A stretch of DNA of 64,000 nt from Nostoc sp. RI_552 (GCA_016124525.1 WGNO01000014.1:1-64000), one strand, 5' to 3'; shown: positions 1 through 9,022, counted from the first letter of the stretch. Numbers and translations are program-made. The notes: generated by a model not told the origin, from the letters alone.

Positions 1-96
1 AATATTTTCAAGGTTCGGCGCTCCTTCGGACTGCGCTGCTTTGCGCTTGTCTCTCAGGCACTTATTTAATATAGCGAGTCTACATAACTTTGTCAA
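1..96 (-). promoter_or_regulatory. Strong outward promoter and GC-rich leader (probable rRNA operon promoter)
   Basis: On the minus strand a perfect -35 box (TTGACA, 91-96) is followed by a 17-bp spacer and a TATATT -10 box (68-73). The transcribed leader running off the window edge is GC-rich (GCGC-rich repeats in 1-60) and contains GAACCTTGAAAA, which resembles leaders upstream of cyanobacterial 16S rRNA genes. No gene lies between it and the edge. The promoter is seen directly; assignment to an rrn operon is inference from the leader. Confidence 0.6.
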
Positions 97-203
97 CACT
101 TTTTCCAAAAAAATTTTTCCTTTTTTTTCATGCCTCTGAAAGCCTTATGGGGTAATAATTTTAGGCTATAGTATTCCCGGAAATCAAAAAGAGACTATAG
201 TTT

Positions 204-1070
204 GTGAACAAATTTGGTGTTTTACCGCCAAGGGTGGTTTTAGATCCTTTACTGCGTGGCTGGTTGCTGGAAGATATCGGTCGGGGCGATCGCACTACAA
301 ATAGCCTACTATCTGAAAATGTCACTCCAGGAACAGCCAAATGGGTGGCTAAAGCACCAGGGATAGTTGCTGGCTTACCAGTTGCAGCCAGGGTGTTTCA
401 GCTTCTCAATGAAAAAGTGAGTTTTGTACCTGTTGTGGCTGACGGTGCAAGATGTGAACCAGGACAAGTAATAGCCGAAATTCATGGTTCCCTAGATGCG
501 CTGTTGATGGGTGAACGCCTGGCGCTTAACTTAGCTATGCGTTTGAGTGGAATTGCTACGCTCACTAATATATATGTAGAGCAAATTGCGGATTTACCTG
601 CTCAGTTAGTGGACACGCGCAAGACTACACCAGGGCTGAGACTATTAGAAAAGTACGCTAGTGCTGTGGGTGGGGCGATGAATCATCGGATGGGTTTGGA
701 TGATGCAGTGATGATTAAGGATAATCACATTGCTGCGGCTGGAGGAATTGGCGAAGCCATCACCCACATTCGTTCCCAGATTCCTTACCCTCTGACAATT
801 GAGGTGGAAACGGAAAGTTTAAACCAAGTTAAAGCGGCTTTAAATCATCAAGCCGACATGATTATGTTGGACAATATGCCTGTGGAAATGATGCGTCAGG
901 CAGTGCTTTTGATTCGCCAGGAGGATAGTAGAGTGAAAATAGAGGCTTCTGGAAATGTGACTTTAGAAACTATTCGCGCTGTTGCAGAAACAGGTGTTGA
1001 CTATATATCTAGTAGTGCGCCCATTACTCAGTCTAAGTGGTTGGATTTGAGTATGAGGATTAGGATTTAA
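204..1070 (+). CDS. nadC: Nicotinate-nucleotide pyrophosphorylase (carboxylating)
   Basis: NadC condenses quinolinate with PRPP and decarboxylates it to nicotinate mononucleotide in cytosolic de novo NAD synthesis. The 288-aa product is typical in length. It shows the PRPP/quinolinate-binding DTRKT motif (residues 137-141), HRMGL at about 161-165, KDNH (172-175) and the C-terminal EASGN and SSSAPI segments of the TIM-barrel. The start is GTG at 204; no in-frame upstream start was chosen because the sequence before it is AT-rich and non-coding. It stands alone between the outward promoter and a transposase remnant. Its pathway partner nadA lies about 27 kb away on the other strand; nadB is not in the window. 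Confidence 0.96.
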   Translation: MNKFGVLPPRVVLDPLLRGWLLEDIGRGDRTTNSLLSENVTPGTAKWVAKAPGIVAGLPVAARVFQLLNEKVSFVPVVADGARCEPGQVIAEIHGSLDALLMGERLALNLAMRLSGIATLTNIYVEQIADLPAQLVDTRKTTPGLRLLEKYASAVGGAMNHRMGLDDAVMIKDNHIAAAGGIGEAITHIRSQIPYPLTIEVETESLNQVKAALNHQADMIMLDNMPVEMMRQAVLLIRQEDSRVKIEASGNVTLETIRAVAETGVDYISSSAPITQSKWLDLSMRIRI

Positions 1071-1108
1071 AATTGATCCTCATCATCTCATTAGTACCCA
1101 TTTTTTCT

Positions 1109-1663
1109 CACTTTGCGAAATAAACAACAGGAACTAGGCTGGACAGATTATCGTTTCACTAATTTCCTACATATTGAGAGATGGTGGGAGATTATTTTCG
1201 TTCTTCGGTACTTTTTATGGATAACCCAGTTCAAAATCATTGAAAGCCTTATTGTGTCGGCATTTCATTGAAAATATTGGGCATAATTGTTTATAACCCT
1301 TAACCCGTAAGGGTTTTGTTGTTATCAATCCTCGATTACCATAAAATCTACGCAAGAACTATTATTTTTAGTGTTTATACAATGATTAGTTTAAATTCTC
1401 CAGTGTTTTTAGGCTTCAATCAATCTCGTCAACTTGACACTGACCCACAAGAAAATACTGATGTTTATTTTTCTAATCATCCACAATGGAATCATGACTC
1501 TGGATGGAAGAATACTTTAAATAATCTGCGTCTTATTATCCAACCAGTTTTATTATTTTGGTGAATTTATCCATGGTTAACTATTTCCCCGAATTCAGAT
1601 TTTTTACTGGGATTCAATCATTTAATTGCCACAATGAATAATTTATTACTATTAATCAGCTAA
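1109..1663 (+). pseudogene. IS701-like transposase C-terminal remnant (copy A)
   Basis: Frames here match the C-terminus of the IS701-like transposases found at 19.6 kb and 24 kb: QELGWTDYR, HIERWWEII, then MISLNSPVFLG and LNNLRLIIQP. It starts with an end-like motif (CACTTTGCGAAATAAAC, 1109-1125) fused directly to the KQELG region, so everything coding for the N-terminal two-thirds is missing. A TGA replaces a sense codon just after QPVLLFW at 1561, and reading resumes in frame to TAA at 1661. The remnant is itself split by a 162-bp insertion (1199-1360). The stretch 1664-1880 is AT-rich with no gene seen. Confidence 0.75.
1191..1368. mobile_element. MITE-like insertion nested in the transposase remnant
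   Basis: The octamer ATTATTTT occurs at 1191-1198 and again at 1361-1368, exactly flanking 162 bp absent from the related transposase copies, as a target-site duplication would. The inserted ends are imperfect inverted repeats (cGTTCTTCGGTA against aGTTCTTGCGTA on the other strand, 9 of 12 matching). Inside is a perfect 8-bp hairpin (AACCCTTA/TAAGGGTT, 1295-1315) followed by a T-rich run. It has no coding capacity. The parent element is unknown. Confidence 0.6.
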
Positions 1664-1880
1664 ATAGGCAATTTTTTTTATAAAAATATATTTTTTCACA
1701 CTTATCTTTAAGTATCAACTTCAGTACTACCAGTCTGCAAGTTAACTGAAACTGAGCACAAATTCCCCTGTTCAAAGCTTAATTTTATCTATATTGCAGT
1801 TATTTCTGTTACCACTACGAAAATATAGTTAATTTTAATATAAACAATTTACCTGTAAGTGTCTGCGCTAAAATGGGGGC

Positions 1881-1935
1881 ATTGGGGTAAAAATCTCTGC
1901 CAATAATTTGAAGAAATGACCAATTTTTACCCAAT
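1881..1935 (+). promoter_or_regulatory. 5'-leader hairpin upstream of the next gene
   Basis: ATTGGGGTAAAAAT (1881-1894) pairs with ATTTTTACCCAAT (1923-1935) except for one bulged G. It ends 9 bases before the ATG at 1945, so folding would place the start region next to a long stem. A regulatory role is inference. Confidence 0.35.
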
Positions 1936-1944
1936 TCAGTAACA

Positions 1945-2283
1945 ATGTCTCAAGAGAATAACGAATCAATTCAGATTCAGCAGATAGCTAGTCTTAGACC
2001 AAAACATTTTGCTGATTTAATTAGAGCAGCCCAATTAATTTTCGACCCTGGGGCGGGACTTACAGGTAGACGTATAAAAATTAATTGGCAGGATTTCGGC
2101 ATTCCTCGTAATGTGGAAAAAAATCTCAAAGAACTTGGTCTGCAATATCAATATGCTTCCCCCCACGTTCCTAGTGATATTATTTGGAGTCAATTAACTC
2201 CTGAAACTAGAATTTGGTTTCTCGACAATAAAGATGAATTGTGGCGGTTTGAAGAAGCCTTCCCGGCACTAGATGAAGACTAG
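1945..2283 (+). CDS. Conserved cyanobacterial hypothetical protein, 112 aa
   Basis: I do not recognise a named family. The protein is soluble and acidic at its C-terminus, rich in W and F (INWQDFGIP, SDIIWSQL, TRIWFLDNKDELWRFEEAFP), with no signal peptide or membrane segment. Composition, codon use and compact length look like a genuine cyanobacterial gene rather than noise. The ATG at 1945 follows a long hairpin leader and has no strong Shine-Dalgarno. It is monocistronic and converges with the decarboxylase gene on the other strand. Confidence 0.7.
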   Translation: MSQENNESIQIQQIASLRPKHFADLIRAAQLIFDPGAGLTGRRIKINWQDFGIPRNVEKNLKELGLQYQYASPHVPSDIIWSQLTPETRIWFLDNKDELWRFEEAFPALDED

Positions 2284-2460
2284 GGTTTGGCAGAATTTTC
2301 TATTGTTTGGTAGGTATACCAATGTTTGAAGGTGCGCTGAATTTGCAATGAACCGCAAAGGACGCGAAGGGCATAAAGAAAGAGGTCAATAGATATATTT
2401 GGCTTAACCTGATCAAGAATCCCCGAAGTCTGAGCAAAATCCCGGTCACAAAACAAAAAT

Positions 2461-2483
2461 CCCCGCCCTATAAAAGGACGGGG
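2461..2483 (-). terminator. Intrinsic terminator after the decarboxylase gene, IS200/IS605-end-like
   Basis: CCCCGcCCT pairs with AGGaCGGGG. On the minus strand the stem is followed by ATTTTTGTTTTG, so it fits a Rho-independent terminator 24 bp past the gene at 2507. The same hairpin followed by GAGTGTTAA on the plus strand matches the dispersed TnpB right-end-like hairpins elsewhere in this window. The spacer 2284-2460 also holds a purine-rich 'aaccgcaaaggacgcgaagg' type dispersed repeat near 2350. Confidence 0.65.
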
Positions 2484-2506
2484 AGTGTTAATTGCACTAA
2501 ATTAGC

Positions 2507-4150
2507 TTAAACTCCGCAGTTCAACTCGCCAGCTTTCTGGCTAAAGCGGTGATTTTCGCGGTAGTCTACAGGACAATCGATAACAGCGGGTACATCTTGG
2601 GCGAGGGCTTCTTTCAGGACTGGGATTAAGTCAATAGTGGATTCAACTCTGTAGCCTTTTAAACCCATGCTTTCCGCTAGTTTGACGAAATCAGGATTAC
2701 CAAAATGGACAAAGGATGAATTACCTTTGCCAAATTGATTTTCTTGCTTCCACTCAATTAACCCATAGCCACCATCATTAAAAATTAAGGTGACAAAAGG
2801 AGTACCGACACGTAAAGCTGTTTCTAATTCCTGGCAATTCATCATAAAGCCACCGTCACCAGTAGCTGCTACAACTTTGCGGTTAGGAAAAACCAGTTTT
2901 GCTGCTAAAGCACCGGGAATAGCAATACCCATGGCGGCAAAACCATTAGAAATCAAACAAGTATTAGGACTATGACTGTGATAATGTCTGGCAATCCACA
3001 TTTTATGCGCGCCAACATCGGAAATGACAATATCATCTGGCCCCATTACTTGCCGTAAGTCGTAAATTAATTTTTGCGGCTTAATGGGAAAACAATCATC
3101 ATTAGCATACTGTTCGTAATCAGCACGAATATTTCCCCGTAAGCTGATGGCATAAGGATTGGGTCTATTCTGTCTATCTGCCAATTTCAAAATTTCATTC
3201 AGAGAATCAGAAATATCTCCTATTACTTCAACACTGGGAATATAACTGCTATCAATTTCTGCGGGATTGGCTGCAATATGAATAATAGGAATATCGCCTT
3301 GAGGATTCCATTTCTTGGGAGAAAATTCAATCAAATCATAGCCAATAGCAATTACCAAATCTGTATGGTCAAAGCCACAGTTAATAAAATCTTTTTGTTG
3401 TAATCCCACTGACCACAAAGCTAAGGGATGAGTATAGGGGATTACACCTTTACCCATAAAAGTATTCGCCACAGGTATATTCATTTGCGTGGAAAATTGA
3501 GTCACCGCATCGCTAGCTTCAGCTCGAATTGCTCCATTACCCACCAATATAATCGGATTAACTGCTTGAGAAATTGCTGCGGCAGCAGCCCGAATAGAAG
3601 CAAAGGAAGCATAGGTTTTTTGGATGTTATCCTTTTGTAACGGCTTTCCTTCTACGGGCATAGCAGCAATATTTTCTGGCAAATCGATGTGGACTGCACC
3701 GGGTTTTTCAGTTTGCGATCGCTTGAATGCTTTCCGGACAACTTCTGGTGTAATACTGGGACGGACAATCTGTTTATTCCACTTAGTAACTGGGGCAAAC
3801 ATAGCCACCAAATCTAAATATTGATGGGATTCGATGTGCATTCTATCAGTTCCCACTTGACCAGTAATTGCCACCAAAGGCGCGCCGTCTAGGTTAGCAT
3901 CTGCTACTCCGGTCATTAAGTTTGTTGCCCCAGGTCCTAAAGTAGAAAGACATACTCCAGCTTTTCCTGTTAAGCGCCCGTAGACATCCGCCATGAATGC
4001 TGCACCTTGTTCATGACGAGTAGTAATAAATTGAATAGAAGAATTTTTTAACGCTTCTAAAACGTGCAGGTTCTCTTCACCGGGAAGACCAAAAACATAT
4101 TGCACGCCTTCATTTTCTAGACACTGCACCAACAATTCAGCTGTATTCAT
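2507..4150 (-). CDS. 2-oxoglutarate decarboxylase (ThDP-dependent; often annotated acetolactate synthase)
   Basis: The 547-aa protein has the three ThDP-enzyme domains of the IlvB/AlsS family: N-terminal PYR domain with the catalytic Glu in TRHEQGAAF (E47), a central domain, and a C-terminal PP domain with the GDGGFMMN...NDGGYG diphosphate/Mg site. Biosynthetic IlvB is longer and pairs with IlvN, which is absent here. The gene lies 59 bp downstream of a succinic semialdehyde dehydrogenase on the same strand. In cyanobacteria this exact pair encodes 2-oxoglutarate decarboxylase and SSADH, which close the TCA cycle without 2-oxoglutarate dehydrogenase. Function is therefore inferred from context plus family. 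Start ATG follows GAGGAAA. Confidence 0.85.
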   Translation of the reverse strand: MNTAELLVQCLENEGVQYVFGLPGEENLHVLEALKNSSIQFITTRHEQGAAFMADVYGRLTGKAGVCLSTLGPGATNLMTGVADANLDGAPLVAITGQVGTDRMHIESHQYLDLVAMFAPVTKWNKQIVRPSITPEVVRKAFKRSQTEKPGAVHIDLPENIAAMPVEGKPLQKDNIQKTYASFASIRAAAAAISQAVNPIILVGNGAIRAEASDAVTQFSTQMNIPVANTFMGKGVIPYTHPLALWSVGLQQKDFINCGFDHTDLVIAIGYDLIEFSPKKWNPQGDIPIIHIAANPAEIDSSYIPSVEVIGDISDSLNEILKLADRQNRPNPYAISLRGNIRADYEQYANDDCFPIKPQKLIYDLRQVMGPDDIVISDVGAHKMWIARHYHSHSPNTCLISNGFAAMGIAIPGALAAKLVFPNRKVVAATGDGGFMMNCQELETALRVGTPFVTLIFNDGGYGLIEWKQENQFGKGNSSFVHFGNPDFVKLAESMGLKGYRVESTIDLIPVLKEALAQDVPAVIDCPVDYRENHRFSQKAGELNCGV

Positions 4151-4209
4151 TTGATTTCCTCACTGGTTATCAATTAAGGCTAGGGACTAGGGAATTGACT
4201 GATGACTAA

Positions 4210-5577
4210 TCACTTTAGCCACACAGTTTTCACATTGACGAACTCATGTATCCCTTGAATACTCAACTCTCTGCCGTATCCAGAACGCTTAATGCCTCCA
4301 AAGGGTAAGCGGGGGTCAGATTTAACCATGCTGTTGATAAATACTGCACCTGCTTCAATTTCGGCAATTAGGCGATCGCGTTCTTGGTGATTATTTGTCC
4401 AAGCACTTGCACCTAAACCAAAGGGTGTGGCATTAGCCAATTGAATAGCTGCATCAATATTTGGCACACGGAATAATAGTGCCACTGGTCCAAAAAATTC
4501 TTCCTGTGCAATCGCACTATCTGGGGGGATATCTGTAATAATCGTCGGTGGGTAAAAGTTGCCGGGACGATGTGATAAAGGACTTCCACCAATGAGGACT
4601 TTACCACCACTGTTAATAGCACTTTGCACTTGTTGGTCTAAATCTTGGAGAATATCAGGGGTAGCCAGTGGACCTAGATCAGTATCTGGTTCCATGGGAT
4701 CGCCCACTTTCAGGGCCAAAAATTTCTCTGACAATAACTTTTCAAATTCAGTAGCGATGGACTCTGCAATGATAAACCGTTTTGCTGCTATGCAAGATTG
4801 CCCGTTATTCAACATCCGGGCTGTGGTAGCAGTGACCACTGCTGTTTCTAGATCACCGCTTTCTAACACAATAAACGGGTCACTACCTCCCAATTCCAAA
4901 ACAGTTTTTTTAATTTGTTTTCCGGCCGCGGCTGCCAGGGATGCACCGGCGGGTTCGCTACCAGTTAAGGTAGCAGCTTTCACCCGGTCATCAGCCATAA
5001 CATCGGCAACTTTGGCTGCACCAATTAATAGTGTTTGAAAAGCGCCTTGAGGAAAACCTGCCCGATGAATAATATCTGCAATAGCTAAAGCGCATTGTGG
5101 TACGTTAGAAGCATGTTTGAGCAAGCCGACATTTCCCGCCATTAGCGTAGGTGCGGCAAAACGAAACACTTGCCAAAATGGGAAGTTCCAAGGCATGACG
5201 GCGAGAATTACGCCCATAGGTTGATAGCGCACAAAACTGTGGCTAGCGTCGGTTTTAACAGTCACATCAGCCAGGAAACTAGGTGCGTATTCAGCGTAGT
5301 AGTTACAAACGAGAGCGCATTTTTCAACTTCTGCGATCGCCGCTTGATAGGGCTTACCCATTTCCAGAGTGATTAATTTAGCGAAATCGGCTTTTTCTTG
5401 CTCTAAAATTATCGCCGCTTTTTCTAGCCATTGCGATCTCTGATAAAAACTGGTTTGACGATAGTGTTGAAAAGTCTGACCAGCCAAATCTAGTTTAGAG
5501 GCAATTTCTGCATCTTTGAGAGGCTCAAAGATTTTAATCGTCTCCCCAGTAGCGGGATTAATGGTGGCGATAGCCAT
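4210..5577 (-). CDS. gabD: Succinate-semialdehyde dehydrogenase
   Basis: This NAD(P)-dependent aldehyde dehydrogenase oxidises succinic semialdehyde to succinate, the second step of the cyanobacterial TCA bypass. The 455-aa protein carries the Rossmann segment PWNFPFWQVFR, the catalytic Glu motif LELGGSDPF, the catalytic Cys in NNGQSCIAAKR (about residue 260) and the C-terminal EEFFGPVA and LPFGGIKRSGYGRE motifs. The ATG at 5577 follows a good Shine-Dalgarno (GGGAGGTC). It is the first gene of a two-gene operon with the decarboxylase downstream. Substrate assignment rests on the neighbour. Confidence 0.9.
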   Translation of the reverse strand: MAIATINPATGETIKIFEPLKDAEIASKLDLAGQTFQHYRQTSFYQRSQWLEKAAIILEQEKADFAKLITLEMGKPYQAAIAEVEKCALVCNYYAEYAPSFLADVTVKTDASHSFVRYQPMGVILAVMPWNFPFWQVFRFAAPTLMAGNVGLLKHASNVPQCALAIADIIHRAGFPQGAFQTLLIGAAKVADVMADDRVKAATLTGSEPAGASLAAAAGKQIKKTVLELGGSDPFIVLESGDLETAVVTATTARMLNNGQSCIAAKRFIIAESIATEFEKLLSEKFLALKVGDPMEPDTDLGPLATPDILQDLDQQVQSAINSGGKVLIGGSPLSHRPGNFYPPTIITDIPPDSAIAQEEFFGPVALLFRVPNIDAAIQLANATPFGLGASAWTNNHQERDRLIAEIEAGAVFINSMVKSDPRLPFGGIKRSGYGRELSIQGIHEFVNVKTVWLK

Positions 5578-5874
5578 GACCTGACCTCCCGTTCAAAAAT
5601 AGCTTGAGGTAGCTTCCTAGTGTTACACAGATCTAGTGAGGAAGCTATATCCAAATTTTAGACTTTTGCTCAAGGGTAATTTTTCAATAGTTAAATAGCC
5701 GTAATTATTTTTATATTTAAATATACCTGCCGTATAAATGTAATTTGTTAAATTAGACACAATATAAAATCGCACTTGATATCTTTGACCGCTGCGATTT
5801 CATTAAAATCAAACTTTACCTTTAACCCCTCTCCTTGGGGAGGAGAGGAGAAAATTAGAGAAAATTAAACAAAA

Positions 5875-5970
5875 CTAAATTAGTTTGACAGCACGCAAAC
5901 CAAACAACAGACCTACGGCTATGCCCATAAACAAAGTCAAAAAGCCAATATAAGCTATTACTCCCAACAT
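5875..5970 (-). CDS. petL: Cytochrome b6f complex subunit VI (PetL)
   Basis: A 31-codon gene too short for most gene finders. It starts with [14 protein letters not shown] and ends GLRAVKLI, a single membrane helix followed by a short basic tail, which matches PetL of heterocystous cyanobacteria in length and pattern. PetL is a peripheral one-helix subunit of the thylakoid cytochrome b6f complex that stabilises the dimer. The ATG at 5970 is preceded by GGAGAAAAATCA, a good ribosome-binding site. It is monocistronic in a 547-bp spacer between gabD and aroB; the rest of that spacer (5578-5874) is AT-rich with nothing else recognised. Confidence 0.85.
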   Translation of the reverse strand: MLGVIAYIGFLTLFMGIAVGLLFGLRAVKLI

Positions 5971-6124
5971 TGATTTTTCTCCACAATAGTTAACTAATCT
6001 ATTGAATCACGGGGAATAGGAAATGGGGAATGGGTGATGCAGAGTAGAAAAATGCTGCCTCATCTCGCCTATCTCCACACATTGCGATAGAATACAGCCC
6101 ACGGCGCTTATTTGGGTTTGGGTA

Positions 6125-7216
6125 ATGACTTCCGTAATTCATGTAAATCTACCGCAGCAGTCCTACGAGATTGCTATTGCACCTTCAAGCTTAGACCAGC
6201 TGGGTCAACAAATGGCTAATCTGAGCCTGGGCAAAAAAGTTTTAGTTGTTTCTAATCCAAGTATTTTTAAGTATTACGGCGAAAGAGCGATTAAATCTCT
6301 GACATCGGCTGGTTTTGAAGTAGCTACTCACAACCTACCACCTGGTGAACGCTACAAAACCCTCAACTCTATCCAAAAACTCTACGATATTGCTTTAAAA
6401 AACCGCTTAGAACGTTCTTCTACAATGGTAGCTTTGGGGGGGGGTGTAATTGGCGATATGACTGGCTTTGCTGCTGCTACTTGGTTGCGAGGTATTAACA
6501 TCGTGCAAGTACCTACCACTCTGTTAGCAATGGTAGACTCGGCAATTGGTGGCAAAACTGGTGTGAATCATCCCCACGGCAAAAATTTGATTGGGGCTTT
6601 TCATCAACCGCGTTTAGTGTTGATTAGCCCAGAGGTTCTGAAAACTCTACCGATGCGTGAATTTAGGGCAGGAATGGCAGAGGTAATTAAATACGGTGTG
6701 ATTTGGGATGCCGAATTATTCGCCCAGATGGAGGCGAGTAAACACCTGAATCAACTCCGCTATATCAAGCCAGAATTTATAGAATACATAATAACACGTT
6801 CTTGTCAAGCAAAAGCAGATGTTGTTGCCAAGGATGAAAAGGAAGGAGGACTAAGGGCAATTCTCAACTATGGACATACTATTGGTCATGCAGTGGAAAG
6901 CTTGACAGGTTATCGTTTACTCAAACACGGGGAAGCTGTGGCCATTGGCATGGTGGCAGCGGGTCAGATTGCCGTCGAGCTAGGAATGTGGCAAAAGGAA
7001 GATACAGAACGGCAAAATGCCCTAATTCAAAAAGCTGGTTTACCAACTCAGCTACCAGAAGGTCTAGATATTGAAGCGATTATTAATGCACTACAACTGG
7101 ATAAAAAAGTCAAAGACGGTAAAGTTAGGTTTGTTTTGCCCACAGAGATGGGTGTGGTAACAGTGACAGATGAAGTATTATCTGAAACTATCCAACAAGT
7201 TTTACAGAGGATGTAA
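6125..7216 (+). CDS. aroB: 3-dehydroquinate synthase
   Basis: AroB converts DAHP to 3-dehydroquinate, the second step of the shikimate pathway, using NAD and a divalent metal. The 363-aa product has the NAD-binding [11 protein letters not shown] and the [19 protein letters not shown] substrate/NAD region, the metal ligands in [10 protein letters not shown] and the two His segments NYGHTIGHA and [11 protein letters not shown]. Length is normal. The start ATG at 6125 is in the usual alignment position ([16 protein letters not shown]). It is a single gene; aroE lies 10 kb downstream on the other strand. Confidence 0.97.
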   Translation: MTSVIHVNLPQQSYEIAIAPSSLDQLGQQMANLSLGKKVLVVSNPSIFKYYGERAIKSLTSAGFEVATHNLPPGERYKTLNSIQKLYDIALKNRLERSSTMVALGGGVIGDMTGFAAATWLRGINIVQVPTTLLAMVDSAIGGKTGVNHPHGKNLIGAFHQPRLVLISPEVLKTLPMREFRAGMAEVIKYGVIWDAELFAQMEASKHLNQLRYIKPEFIEYIITRSCQAKADVVAKDEKEGGLRAILNYGHTIGHAVESLTGYRLLKHGEAVAIGMVAAGQIAVELGMWQKEDTERQNALIQKAGLPTQLPEGLDIEAIINALQLDKKVKDGKVRFVLPTEMGVVTVTDEVLSETIQQVLQRM

Positions 7217-7249
7217 ATAGTCAAATATGGTCAGATATATCCATTGAGG

Positions 7250-7290
7250 ATAATTGACACTTCCCCGGGACAGAAGCGCGGGTATTCTTA
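7250..7290 (-). repeat. Solo IS200/IS605-type end hairpin (degenerate)
   Basis: TTGACACTtCCCCGGGACAG...GCGGGTATTCTT between aroB and the next gene matches the conserved pattern TTGACACTCCCC-hairpin-GGGGATTCTT seen next to TnpB remnants at 33.4 and 47.5 kb. No transposase reading frame is attached. Confidence 0.45.
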
Positions 7291-7333
7291 GCTCAAACGT
7301 TAATAAATGTGCATTTTTTCTTGAATACTCCGA

Positions 7334-8263
7334 TTATGGGTAACTTATTACTTTAGCGATATTACCCTGCAAGCCGCCTGTATGTACTAAAAGCAAGCGA
7401 TGGCCCTGGGGAAAAACTTTTTGCTGTACCAAATCCATTACCCCATAAAACATTTTTGCAGTATATACGTAATCGAGGGAAACCTTGTGTTGTTTTTGAA
7501 ATTGGCGACTAAAAATGAGCAGATCATCATTCACCTTTGCATAACCACCAAAGTGATAATCACACATCAATTCCCAAGGTGCTTGAGAGTAATTGGGTAC
7601 AGGTAGCCCAGAGTGCAGATAATTGTTCAATAAGCTCTCAATTTCCTGGGTGAGAAATTTCCCATTTTTTAATACAGGAAAACCAATCACTCGTTGCCTT
7701 GGATTAAGGGAAAGTACAATACCAGCTAGTGTAGTACCTGTACCACAAGCCAAGCAAACCGTATCAAATGCCTCTCCAGATCCAAGTATTTCTGTACAAC
7801 CGCGCACACCGTTCAAGTTACTACCACCTTCAGGAATAATGAACACGTCACCGAAACGTTGTTTTAAGTCTTCTTGCAATTCTCTTGTGTGTTTTTGTCG
7901 GTAAGTCTCGCGATGGAGATACACAAGCTCCATACCTTGCTGTACAGCAAAACTCAGTGTCGGGTTAAGTGGTAATCTTTCTTCACCACGAATTACTCCA
8001 ATAGTGCGGAAGCCGAACAAATTACCAGCAGCTGCTGTAGCAAAGATGTGATTAGAATAAGCGCCCCCAAAGGTCAGCAAAGTTGTCAGATGTTGTTCCT
8101 TGGCTTCTAGAAGGTTGTATTTCAACTTGAACCATTTGTTACCGTTAACCAATGGGTGCATACAATCAAGGCGCAACACAAAAAATTCTACACCAGCGTG
8201 GCGGGTAATTTCGCTGTCTATTTGCTGAATCAAAGGAGGAAGAAAGGGTGAATACATAAACAA
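7334..8263 (-). CDS. PLP-dependent ACC deaminase / D-cysteine desulfhydrase family enzyme
   Basis: The fold-type II PLP protein has 309 aa. The PLP lysine lies in VNGNKWFKLKYN (K43), followed by the TFGGAYSNHIFATAAAG phosphate/substrate loop, PEGGSNLNGVRG and CLACGTGTTLAG near residue 170. The C-terminal HTGGLQGN is typical of this family. Members cleave ACC or D-cysteine to ammonia plus a keto acid (and sulfide); sequence inspection does not separate the two substrates. Gene start is uncertain by two codons (MFM). It is monocistronic and divergent from the following flavoprotein gene. Confidence 0.85.
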   Translation of the reverse strand: MFMYSPFLPPLIQQIDSEITRHAGVEFFVLRLDCMHPLVNGNKWFKLKYNLLEAKEQHLTTLLTFGGAYSNHIFATAAAGNLFGFRTIGVIRGEERLPLNPTLSFAVQQGMELVYLHRETYRQKHTRELQEDLKQRFGDVFIIPEGGSNLNGVRGCTEILGSGEAFDTVCLACGTGTTLAGIVLSLNPRQRVIGFPVLKNGKFLTQEIESLLNNYLHSGLPVPNYSQAPWELMCDYHFGGYAKVNDDLLIFSRQFQKQHKVSLDYVYTAKMFYGVMDLVQQKVFPQGHRLLLVHTGGLQGNIAKVISYP

Positions 8264-8467
8264 AACTCATACGGAGACACAGAGGTGCAAAGGGAAAAGA
8301 TTTTTAATTCCAGCCTTGCTTGATTCTCGGCTAAGAAATAGGCTGAGAGTATACAGTAATCGTCACTGATGATGAACTACAGATTTATCTGTGGTTGATT
8401 ATCTTGTGACGTACTACACTCAGAGGGAAACTGCTATAGGATATTTGCCAAATAATTTCGACAGTCT

Positions 8468-9022
8468 ATGGCTAAAGTTTTTGACTGTATTACTGAGGAA
8501 CTACAAAACTTTATTGCTAGCCAACATATTTTCTTCGTTGGTTCTGCACCTCTAAGTGCTACAGGTCATATTAACCTGTCTCCCAAGGGGTTGGAAAGTT
8601 TTCGTATCCTCTCTCCTTATCAAGTAGCTTACCTGGATCTTACAGGCAGTGGCAATGAAACCTCAGCTCACTTGCAGGAAAATGGGCGAATCACTTTCAT
8701 GTTTTGCGCCTTCGAGGAACCTCCCTGTATTCTGCGCCTTTACGGTCAAGGATACACAATTTTGCCAAATTCCCCACATTGGAACACTTTGTACCCGCTG
8801 TTTCCCCAGATCCAAGGAATTCGTCAAATTGTTGTAGCTGATATTGAGCGGGTGCAAACTTCCTGTGGTTTTGGTGTACCACTTTATGAATATCAAGGTC
8901 AGAGGCAGAATTTAATTAACTGGGCAAGTAAAAAAGGTGAACAGGGAATCCAAGAATATCAACAGCAAAAAAATATCATCAGTATTGATGGTTTATCCAC
9001 TCCACTGAGTAAATTTTCATAA
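8468..9022 (+). CDS. Pyridoxamine 5'-phosphate oxidase-like flavin-binding protein
   Basis: The 184-aa protein has the split-barrel flavin-binding pattern: FIASQHIFFVGSAPLS at the N-terminus, HINLSPKGLESF, YLDLTGSGNETSAHL, and NGRITFMFCAFEEPP followed by LRLYGQG. This is the pattern of the PNPOx-like putative oxidoreductases, not of true PdxH, which has a different C-terminus. Substrate is unknown. It sits 53 bp upstream of purT on the same strand, so co-transcription is possible but no functional link is evident. Confidence 0.8.
   Translation: MAKVFDCITEELQNFIASQHIFFVGSAPLSATGHINLSPKGLESFRILSPYQVAYLDLTGSGNETSAHLQENGRITFMFCAFEEPPCILRLYGQGYTILPNSPHWNTLYPLFPQIQGIRQIVVADIERVQTSCGFGVPLYEYQGQRQNLINWASKKGEQGIQEYQQQKNIISIDGLSTPLSKFS

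Noticed and set aside
4559-5038. 159-aa plus-strand frame inside the SSADH gene
   Set aside because: Antisense shadow of a strongly conserved gene, with no plausible ribosome-binding site or family match.
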